DNA from: Candidatus Melainabacteria bacterium
Lineage (GTDB): Bacteria; Cyanobacteriota; Vampirovibrionia; 2-02-FULL-35-15
Reading direction: 5' to 3'
NCBI GenBank assembly: GCA_023250175.1
Contig: JAHFBD010000021.1
Span: 2,804-16,253 of the forward strand
Length of the DNA stretch: 13,450 nucleotides
Shown: positions 7,507-13,450 of the stretch, in pieces
How positions within the stretch are numbered: position 1 is the first letter of the stretch
Layout: the number at the start of each line of letters is the position of its first letter
Program-made: the position numbers and the translations under genes
The notes under the pieces: model-generated
The model's input: the letters and a program-made list of their open reading frames with translations, nothing else
Told to the model about the DNA's origin: nothing
Database searches by the model: none

Positions 7507-8436
7507 ATGAACAGTATTAGTAATGCTACTTTTAAGTGGGGTGAAAATCCATATTGGGCTAAAGCTAATACTGAGCATGGAAAGAACTCACTAATATATG
7601 GTCTATCTGCTACAACACTAGGATGTATTAAGACAGTTACTAATGAAAACTCGTCACTAAATAAGATTTTAAATTTATTTCAGTCTGTTTTTTTTGGTTT
7701 AAGAAGTAATGAGCAATATAACATTTACTCTAGAAAAGATGATGATTTAGGTTTCGATGAAACACATAGGCCGCATGCTGCAAATATAGGTGAAATTGCT
7801 TGTTTTATAGAAAAGAAAATAAATCCAATAGCATTACCACTAACTTCTTTATTTGGAAGTGAAATAAAAGATAGCTATCACTCAATAGCTCACCTGGCTA
7901 ATGCATTGTGGTGGAGAAATAGATTACATTCAAATAAAATCAAATGGAGACGATTCAAACACATGCCCAAACTACTTTACAAACTTATCCGTTATAGCAA
8001 TAAAGATGTTACATCCAAACAAATTTCCGAAATAATAACTGCCCCGCTAGGTTTATTAGGCTTTGCATTCTGTGGTTTATTTACTCCTATAAAATCATGG
8101 CTTAAATTTAAAGGAAGTGAGAATACAATTATTAATTCATTATCATCTATAGGAATAGCTACACAACACTTGATTTATTTTTTTAAATTTACTCTTCCTA
8201 ATCTATGGGATTTTAAAGAAAAAGAGAAAAACGAAAACAAAATATTATTTAATATTGGTGCTGCTGCAAATACGCTAAATATTGGGTTACCAATAATTGA
8301 TCTTTTTCCATTTGAAAACAGTTTTCTTAGTAAGGCTCAGAAACTATATAGAGAATTAGCTTCTGGGTCTACCATGGCTTTCTTTGCTAGTAGACGATAT
8401 TTTATGGGGAGTGCGTGGTTTGCAAGGGATAAATAA
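7507..8436 (+). CDS. Hypothetical protein with hydrophobic segments
   Basis: This is a 309-residue protein from ATG 7507. The frame is open to a TTG at 7483, which would add 8 residues; neither start has a good ribosome site. No family was recognised. The middle is basic (KWRRFKHMPKLLYKLI, 146-161) and is followed by a hydrophobic stretch (ITAPLGLLGFAFCGLFTPI, 177-195), which could be a membrane segment. Further non-polar helices occur near 209-230 and 246-266. There is no signal peptide at the N-terminus. Codon use is AT-rich like its neighbours. It appears monocistronic and is followed 23 nt later by the structured segment at 8460-8567. Confidence 0.7.
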   Translation: MNSISNATFKWGENPYWAKANTEHGKNSLIYGLSATTLGCIKTVTNENSSLNKILNLFQSVFFGLRSNEQYNIYSRKDDDLGFDETHRPHAANIGEIACFIEKKINPIALPLTSLFGSEIKDSYHSIAHLANALWWRNRLHSNKIKWRRFKHMPKLLYKLIRYSNKDVTSKQISEIITAPLGLLGFAFCGLFTPIKSWLKFKGSENTIINSLSSIGIATQHLIYFFKFTLPNLWDFKEKEKNENKILFNIGAAANTLNIGLPIIDLFPFENSFLSKAQKLYRELASGSTMAFFASRRYFMGSAWFARDK

Positions 8437-8459
8437 TATCATTTGTGAAAATCAATCGA

Positions 8460-8567
8460 ACAAAACCAGCAGCGTAGCATTGATTTCCTGAATGCCCTGA
8501 CGGGAACCGTCCGTAAGGATGGTCGGAGGGGCTGAAGGAAACAATGCGGAGCACAAGTTGGTTTTGT
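8460..8567 (+). ncRNA. Candidate structured RNA: long GC-rich hairpin
   Basis: This 108-nt segment is visibly GC-richer than its surroundings. Read on the + strand it folds into nested helices: ACAAAACCA (8460-8468) with TGGTTTTGT (8559-8567); GCATTG-TTTCC (8477-8488, one bulged A) with GGAAACAATGC (8537-8547); a TGAAT/TGAA internal loop able to form tandem G-A pairs; GCCC (8494-8497) with GGGC (8529-8532); and CCGTCC (8507-8512) with GGATGG (8517-8522) closed by a GUAA tetraloop. The G-U pair, GNRA loop and G-A pairs work only on the + strand. No Rfam family is recognised and no T-tract follows, so it is not a standard terminator. Confidence 0.6.
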
Positions 8568-8615
8568 GTTAGCTAGATGTTTACCACATTTGGTATAACA
8601 ACTACCTAGTAACTG

Positions 8616-8828
8616 TTATGTAAAACATAAAATCCATTTTATTGCATCATTTTTGTTTTTGAAGGAAGACAATGATGCATCACTGACAAATCCAACTTCT
8701 GAATCTTTGTCATTATATATTTTTCCTTTTATCGAATATCCATCATATTCTTTAAAAGTCAAATCATGCATTATACAATATTCTTTTATCTCATCAAGCG
8801 TCTTAAATTCTAAACCACTGTCAAACAT
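8616..8828 (-). CDS. Small protein downstream of the exported protein; possible immunity protein
   Basis: This 70-residue, slightly acidic cytoplasmic protein has no signal peptide. ATG 8828 is preceded by a strong GGGAGG ribosome site (8838-8843), which overlaps the last codons of the upstream gene. The gap between the two genes is only 4 nt, so they form an operon. No family is recognised. The residue pattern suggests a mixed helix/strand fold (KTLDEIKEYC helix, YDGYSIKGKIY strands, NKNDAIKWIL helix). A small gene directly after a large exported protein fits an immunity protein, but this is inference from layout only. Confidence 0.75.
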   Translation of the reverse strand: MFDSGLEFKTLDEIKEYCIMHDLTFKEYDGYSIKGKIYNDKDSEVGFVSDASLSSFKNKNDAIKWILCFT

Positions 8829-8832
8829 AAAA

Positions 8833-10863
8833 TTATATCCTCCCTTCAGATTTTAACTTTAATAATAACCTGTTTATTTCTTCCACACTAGCTGGATTTA
8901 AAGATTTGAGTAGTAAATCATTGATTTCTATTTCTTTTAATTTTAATATACCTAGTGAACTGGTTACACCATTTACACTCTTTAGTGTTTCCACAGAAGC
9001 TATGGATAATGGCTCACCTACACTTATAGCTTCATATCCACCACCACTAGTAATACCACCTAATACAAAACTTGGATTAACTATTAAATTATTTTTAGTA
9101 GGTAGTTCAATTGTTAGACTATTGGTATCGAACTCTACAACTATTAGCTCTTCACCTTGTAATCTCTCAATATCACTAATTGTATCTAATCCTAATTTTC
9201 TTAATAATTTATATCCACCCAGATCCTTTATTTCAGAAATATTAGTAAAAAAAGTTTTTCCATCTCTATTGGCAAAAGAACGTTCACCTTTTATTACATC
9301 ATCAATTTTAGATTTTAAATCCACCCTAGCCCCCCTCTCCGGCACATAGCTTGGTTTACCAGTTATTAGGTTTTTACTAACCCTAATAACTTCACTACCT
9401 AATCTACCTTCTTCTACATTCTCTCCAAATACAAACAATAAATCATTTAACTCTGTATCATTTAATGTTATTGCCAGGTTATCACGGTTTGTAATTTTTA
9501 TAAAATGATCTTGTGCTTCATTTTCTAAACCTCCAAACTTGATTACAATCTTAGACTTGTCTAATCCTCTTATTTCAAATCTCTTGACTAATTCATTTAA
9601 TACACTCTTTGCTTCATTTGTTAGTTTTGAAACTATTGATGAAAAATTATTTAGATTTGTTTTTAATTGTGTTTGTAATGTTTCATCTTGAGTTATTGCT
9701 ATTTTTTCTAACTGTGTATATAAAAGCTTTGATAACTCATTAAGATTTTGAGTTTTTAATTCTTCTATTTGTTTAAGTACTTGAGCATATTCATTAAATG
9801 ATACGGTAGTAGTACTTTTAGATGCCCATGCTATTACACCTGATAATCCTATTAATTTTGTAACTTCTCCCAATATATATCCAGCTTTAAATAAATTATT
9901 TTCCTGCGAATATGTTAATAACTGGGTTTTTATTGTATCTATCTGAGTAGCTAATCCTCCCGCACTAAACTCAGCAAATACAATTGGCAGAAAAGGATCT
10001 ATTGTAGTGCTTGCTGTAGTTATTACTCCTGCACCTATGGTAAATGTCAATATTGCTGTAGCTAAAGATGGATTTTCTTTTATTGAGTTAAATAATTCTT
10101 GGTTAGATGTTTGTAATCCCCTTAAAAAGTCATTTATGTCTAATACGGTTTTTATGTCTTCTTCATTTGCCTTAAACTCTGTATATGAACAGTATCCTTG
10201 TATTGTTGTCGTTTGGTATTTAAGATTTGATTTGTCTTTATTTAAACAATAATCCTTTACTAATTTTGCAAGGTCTTCATTTGTTTGTAGGGTATATGTG
10301 GTTTCATCTTTATTTGTTAAATATCCAAGGGTTAAAAGTATATTTTTTATTTCTTCTACTGTTATTTTTCTTCCATCAATATCAATAGCTTTAGAATTAT
10401 TGTCCCCTATATTCAGTAAAGCTGTCTCTTCATCATCGTTTCCTATCTCACCATACTCTATTTCATAGGTTTGTCTTATTGCTATTGTTGCTTTTGGATT
10501 AGTTAATAAATCTACATCTTCTACAGGAGTTCCTTTTAATCTCTCCTGTATCATTTTTAGCCAGTTCGGATTTCGCTTGATTATTACTTCAAAAGTATTT
10601 GCTTCTTTGGGAATGCAGTCCTTTAAAATTATTGTTTTGGTTAATTGTTTAGGGCTTGTAAATGTAATTTCAGGAAGTTCACAATTAGGATTTAATATTC
10701 CTTTATCAGGAATAATATCCAACAACAGTCCATAGCCTGGCTTAAGAAGGGTGTTATTAGAAACGGTTAATTCAAAACCAATATATTCTGATTCAGAAGC
10801 AAAGACTAATACAGGCTTAGTCAAAAGTAAAAGAAGAAATAGAACAACAACAATTCTTTTCAT
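8833..10863 (-). CDS. Exported multi-domain protein, polymorphic-toxin-like layout
   Basis: This is a 676-residue protein with a clear signal peptide (residues 1-22, KR then a run of V/L, ending VFASE). Residues about 25-137 look like a beta-rich extracellular domain with Cys61 and Cys83. A hydrophobic stretch (268-283, and again about 326-345) is followed by a helical, probably coiled-coil region (358-430). The C-terminal part (about 500-676) contains SFANRDGKTFF (529-539) and PSFVLGGITSGGGYEAI (597-613), which resemble the tails of polymorphic toxins in style only; no family can be named. A small gene follows 4 nt downstream. The alternative is an unrelated cell-surface protein. No ribosome site is visible before ATG 10863. 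Confidence 0.7.
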   Translation of the reverse strand: MKRIVVVLFLLLLLTKPVLVFASESEYIGFELTVSNNTLLKPGYGLLLDIIPDKGILNPNCELPEITFTSPKQLTKTIILKDCIPKEANTFEVIIKRNPNWLKMIQERLKGTPVEDVDLLTNPKATIAIRQTYEIEYGEIGNDDEETALLNIGDNNSKAIDIDGRKITVEEIKNILLTLGYLTNKDETTYTLQTNEDLAKLVKDYCLNKDKSNLKYQTTTIQGYCSYTEFKANEEDIKTVLDINDFLRGLQTSNQELFNSIKENPSLATAILTFTIGAGVITTASTTIDPFLPIVFAEFSAGGLATQIDTIKTQLLTYSQENNLFKAGYILGEVTKLIGLSGVIAWASKSTTTVSFNEYAQVLKQIEELKTQNLNELSKLLYTQLEKIAITQDETLQTQLKTNLNNFSSIVSKLTNEAKSVLNELVKRFEIRGLDKSKIVIKFGGLENEAQDHFIKITNRDNLAITLNDTELNDLLFVFGENVEEGRLGSEVIRVSKNLITGKPSYVPERGARVDLKSKIDDVIKGERSFANRDGKTFFTNISEIKDLGGYKLLRKLGLDTISDIERLQGEELIVVEFDTNSLTIELPTKNNLIVNPSFVLGGITSGGGYEAISVGEPLSIASVETLKSVNGVTSSLGILKLKEIEINDLLLKSLNPASVEEINRLLLKLKSEGRI

Positions 10864-10936
10864 AAGTAATCATAATTCAACCAAATAAAAATATTTTTTT
10901 GTAGTAGGTAAAATCGCTGACCTAATTAAGAGCTAA

Positions 10937-10953
10937 TGTAACCATGGGTTACA
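10937..10953. promoter_or_regulatory. Perfect 17-bp palindrome, candidate operator
   Basis: TGTAACC (10937-10943) and GGTTACA (10947-10953) form perfect 7-bp arms around ATG in the 147-bp region between the divergent exported-protein and oxidoreductase genes. It ends 7 bp before an extended -10 element, so it covers the -35 area, the usual place for a repressor or activator site. Confidence 0.55.
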
Positions 10954-10960
10954 ATCCACA

Positions 10961-10969
10961 TGCTAAAAT
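10961..10969 (+). promoter_or_regulatory. Predicted extended -10 promoter
   Basis: TGCTAAAAT matches the extended -10 consensus (TGnTATAAT, one mismatch). No good -35 is present at 17 bp, where the palindrome lies, which fits an extended -10 or activator-dependent promoter. The start point would be near 10976, about 35 nt before the oxidoreductase ATG. Confidence 0.4.
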
Positions 10970-10994
10970 TAAATCCGCTTAATAAATATCACCT

Positions 10995-11000
10995 AAAGGA
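10995..11000 (+). promoter_or_regulatory. Ribosome binding site of the GMC oxidoreductase gene
   Basis: AAAGGA lies 10 nt before ATG 11011 and supports that start; the protein then begins directly at its FAD-binding beta strand. Confidence 0.6.
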
Positions 11001-11010
11001 AATGTAAATA

Positions 11011-12588
11011 ATGATCTATGTAGTCGGCTCAGGACCAAGCGGAGTAGCATGTGCTCATGCCTTACTTAAACAAGGACTTGAAGTTACTATGCTGGATTCC
11101 GGACTTGAGCTAGAATCACAACAAAAAACTTTACTTGAAAAATTATCTAATACACTTCCTGATAACTGGAATCAAAATGATATAAACACTATTAAAGGCA
11201 ATACAAAAGTTAATCCAAGTGGATCGTTTGTAAAAGGGGTTTATGGCTCAGATTTTCCTACACGTGAAACAGAAAGATTTTTTCCTAACGAAATAAAAAA
11301 TGTACAGCTTAGAATGTCTTTAGCAAAAGGTGGGCTAAGCAATATCTGGGGTGCAGCACTTCTTCCATATATAGATGAGGATATAAAGGATTGGCCTATT
11401 GGTGTTAAAGAGCTTAGTCCGCATTATGAATCAGCTTTATCACTAATAGATCTTGCAGCCACGAATGATGATCTTTCTTTAAAGTTTCCACTTTATACAA
11501 AAAAATATCAAGAAATAAAATACAGTAACCAAGCTACTTCTTTAATGAGCGATTTAATATCAAATAAAAACACATTAAACTCTTCTGGATTTGATTTTGG
11601 ATATTCAAGACTTGCCGTTAAAGTTAATGAGACAAATAGCAATCATGGTTGTAAATATTGCGGGTTATGCCATTATGGCTGCCCTTATGAAGCAATATAT
11701 AATTCAGCTTTTACACTAAATGAGCTTTTAAAAAATGAGAAATTTCACTATATAAAAAATGTGATTGTAAAAAAAGTTCATGAATCAAGTGGTGAAGTGA
11801 CTATTACTGCGACCTCAAGAACAAACAATGAAGAAATAACTTTTAAAGCATTAAGAGTTTATCTTGCTTGCGGTGTAGTTCCATCTACTAAAATCATTCT
11901 TGAATCACTTAAAGCATATAATGAAAAAGTCACAATGAAAGACAGTCAATGGTTTTTAATTCCTCTAATTAGATATAAAAAAGTAAGTGACATATTAAAT
12001 GAAAACTTATTTACACTTTCACAAGTATTTATTGAATTGTTTGATAAAAATCTAAGTGCAAACACTATAAATCTGCAAGTTTACACCTATAACGATTTAT
12101 ATTTAAGAGCCATTAAAAACACTCCATTAAAATATTTTTTACCTTTAGTTCAATATCCCGTAAATGAACTTCTTGGCAGACTCGTTGTAATAATGGGATA
12201 TTTACACTCTAATGACTCATCTGAAATATCTGTTAAGTTACAAAAAAATAATAAGCTTCTCTTTGAAGCACAAACAAATAACAAAGTAAAAACAATAGTT
12301 AGTGGAGTATATAAAAAGTTTTTTACTTACAAAGACTCATTTAAAGCTATTCCAATACCAGGCATTACAAAAATCCCACCACCAGGCTATGGTTCACATT
12401 CTGGTGGGACATTTCCTATGAGAGATAAACCACATGAGTTTGAGACAGATATTTTAGGTCGTCCTTATGGATTCAAAAAGGTACATATAGTAGATGCATC
12501 AGTTTTTCCAAGCATACCAGCTACAACTATTACACTAACGATTATGGCAAATGCACATAGGATAGCATCTCGATATAATGATATATAA
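11011..12588 (+). CDS. GMC-type FAD oxidoreductase with a four-cysteine cluster
   Basis: This 525-residue flavoenzyme belongs to the glucose-methanol-choline oxidoreductase family. MIYVVGSGPSG (GxGxxG at 6-11) binds FAD, LAKGGLSNIWGAA (104-116) is the second flavin block, and the C-terminus has GSHSGGTFPM (461-470, His463) and VHIVDASVFPSIPATTITLTIMANA, the latter at 491-515. An unusual feature is C214-x2-C217-x2-C220-x3-C224-P, a ferredoxin-like spacing that could hold an Fe-S cluster and pass electrons to an external acceptor rather than O2. The substrate is probably an alcohol or sugar alcohol, possibly part of the polysaccharide pathway given the epimerase gene that starts at the next base. 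The Fe-S role is inferred. Confidence 0.88.
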   Translation: MIYVVGSGPSGVACAHALLKQGLEVTMLDSGLELESQQKTLLEKLSNTLPDNWNQNDINTIKGNTKVNPSGSFVKGVYGSDFPTRETERFFPNEIKNVQLRMSLAKGGLSNIWGAALLPYIDEDIKDWPIGVKELSPHYESALSLIDLAATNDDLSLKFPLYTKKYQEIKYSNQATSLMSDLISNKNTLNSSGFDFGYSRLAVKVNETNSNHGCKYCGLCHYGCPYEAIYNSAFTLNELLKNEKFHYIKNVIVKKVHESSGEVTITATSRTNNEEITFKALRVYLACGVVPSTKIILESLKAYNEKVTMKDSQWFLIPLIRYKKVSDILNENLFTLSQVFIELFDKNLSANTINLQVYTYNDLYLRAIKNTPLKYFLPLVQYPVNELLGRLVVIMGYLHSNDSSEISVKLQKNNKLLFEAQTNNKVKTIVSGVYKKFFTYKDSFKAIPIPGITKIPPPGYGSHSGGTFPMRDKPHEFETDILGRPYGFKKVHIVDASVFPSIPATTITLTIMANAHRIASRYNDI

Positions 12589-13450
12589 ATGGAAGATAAA
12601 AATAAAAAATGCATAATATCAGGTACAAGTGGCTTTGTAGGTTCACGAATTAAAGAACATTTTATTAAAAACAATTGGGACGTTTTTGAGCTTAAACATA
12701 TTGCAAAAAATATAAACACACAAGACAAAAAAATAATTCCTTATACTTTAGGCAAAGAGCTTGAATCAAATATTTTTAATGGCATTGATGCACTAATTCA
12801 TTGTGCTTATGATTTCAAGGTAAGAACATGGAAAGATATTTATAAAACTAATGTACAAGGAAGTATTGCTCTCTTAAAAGCAGCTAAAGACAATGGTATT
12901 AAAAAAATAATATTTATTTCTTCTATTGCTGCATTTGAAGACTGTACATCATTATATGGAAAAGCCAAATTAGAAGTTGAAAAAGAAGCTATAAAACTAG
13001 GAGCTACAATAATTCGTCCAGGATTAGTCTATGGAAAAGACTCTGGTGGAATGTTTGGTGCCTTAAATAAAGTAACATCTATTACAAATATAATTCCAGT
13101 AATTGGCAATGGAAACAACATTATGTATATGGTTCATATAAGTGATTTGTGCAAACTTGTTTTTAATATTTGCACTGATGAGATTAAAGCTAACGGTAAG
13201 CCTATTACTGCAGCATTTAAAACAGGAAAGACTTTTAAAAACATTTTAAAAACCATGGTAAATGCAAAAGGAAAAAAACCTGTATTTATCCCCATACCAT
13301 ATACCCTGGTTCTTTATGGACTAAAATTTTGTGAGGCCATTGGTTTAAAAATCCGCATTAGAAGTGATAGTTTAACAAGTATGCTACATTCAAATACAAA
13401 TCCTTATTTTGATCCAGCTATACAAAACAAATTTGTGTTTGAGGAATTTA
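12589..13450 (+). CDS. NAD-dependent epimerase/reductase, partial (runs off the window)
   Basis: The frame opens with ATG directly after the oxidoreductase stop (no gap), which indicates one operon with translational coupling. The 287 visible codons encode an extended SDR with GTSGFVG (12-18), HCAYDF (71-76), SSIAAF (111-116) and the catalytic YGKAK (123-127). IRPGLVYG and later blocks follow the pattern of sugar-nucleotide epimerases and related reductases. No stop is reached, so the C-terminus lies beyond 13450. The substrate is unknown. The link with the GMC oxidoreductase suggests successive redox steps on one substrate. Confidence 0.88.
   Translation, partial: MEDKNKKCIISGTSGFVGSRIKEHFIKNNWDVFELKHIAKNINTQDKKIIPYTLGKELESNIFNGIDALIHCAYDFKVRTWKDIYKTNVQGSIALLKAAKDNGIKKIIFISSIAAFEDCTSLYGKAKLEVEKEAIKLGATIIRPGLVYGKDSGGMFGALNKVTSITNIIPVIGNGNNIMYMVHISDLCKLVFNICTDEIKANGKPITAAFKTGKTFKNILKTMVNAKGKKPVFIPIPYTLVLYGLKFCEAIGLKIRIRSDSLTSMLHSNTNPYFDPAIQNKFVFEEF

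Noticed and set aside
8460..8567. Reading the long hairpin as an integron attC site, CRISPR repeat or simple terminator
   Set aside because: No attC core-site pair (RYYYAAC/GTTRRRY) at the ends, no repeated spacers, no poly-T tail, and no integrase, Cas or transposase gene nearby.
8595..8619. ATAACA...TGTTAT inverted repeat at the end of the 70-residue gene, as a terminator
   Set aside because: It has only 6-bp AT-rich arms, a 13-nt loop and no T-run on either strand. It is too weak to call.
8906..9349. 147-codon ORF on the + strand
   Set aside because: It is antisense to the exported-protein gene, which has a signal peptide, coherent domains and better codon structure. The low-complexity Ser/Pro/Leu-rich translation is typical of a shadow frame.
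1..13450. tRNA, rRNA, CRISPR array or transposase genes
   Set aside because: I looked for characteristic tRNA T-loop sequence, short regular direct repeats and transposase motifs and saw none.

Overview
The window is AT-rich and gene-dense, from a bacterium that makes CDP-linked deoxysugars for a surface polysaccharide, most likely a diderm with an LPS O-antigen. The inference rests on clear RfbF and RfbH homologues next to RmlC-like and SDR enzymes and a glycosyltransferase. The genetic code reads as standard, with some TTG starts. The sequence alone does not fix the phylum; an uncultured AT-rich lineage is plausible.

Left part (1-7170), sugar-nucleotide cluster. A + strand gene (284-1999) encodes an RmlD-like SDR fused to a family-2 glycosyltransferase. 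It converges, with overlapping stop codons, on a tightly packed - strand operon read in the order rfbF (5565-4798), an L-2-hydroxyglutarate-oxidase-like flavoenzyme (4797-3583), an extended SDR (3586-2540) and an RmlC-like epimerase (2535-1996). rfbH (5830-7170) is divergent from rfbF. RfbF makes CDP-glucose and RfbH performs the C3 dehydration that leads to 3,6-dideoxyhexoses. The CDP-glucose 4,6-dehydratase (RfbG) and the RfbH reductase partner (RfbI/E3) are not in the window. An inverted repeat of about 147 bp (115-261 and 5667-5813, about 86% identical by eye) sits upstream of both convergent transcription units. Each copy carries a promoter-like -35/-10 pair pointing at the enclosed genes, straddled by a conserved palindrome.

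Middle part (7171-10863), poorly characterised genes. It holds a possible 64-residue ORF on the - strand, an unrecognised + strand protein with hydrophobic stretches (7507-8436), and a GC-rich segment at 8460-8567 that folds as a long hairpin with a GUAA tetraloop. A - strand pair follows: a 676-residue exported protein (10863-8833) and, 4 nt downstream, a 70-residue protein (8828-8616). This layout resembles a polymorphic toxin with its immunity protein, but that is an inference.

Right part (10864-13450). A divergent intergenic region carries a perfect 17-bp palindrome next to an extended -10 promoter. It drives a GMC-type flavin oxidoreductase with a four-cysteine cluster (11011-12588), followed with no gap by an NAD-dependent epimerase/reductase (12589 to beyond the window end).
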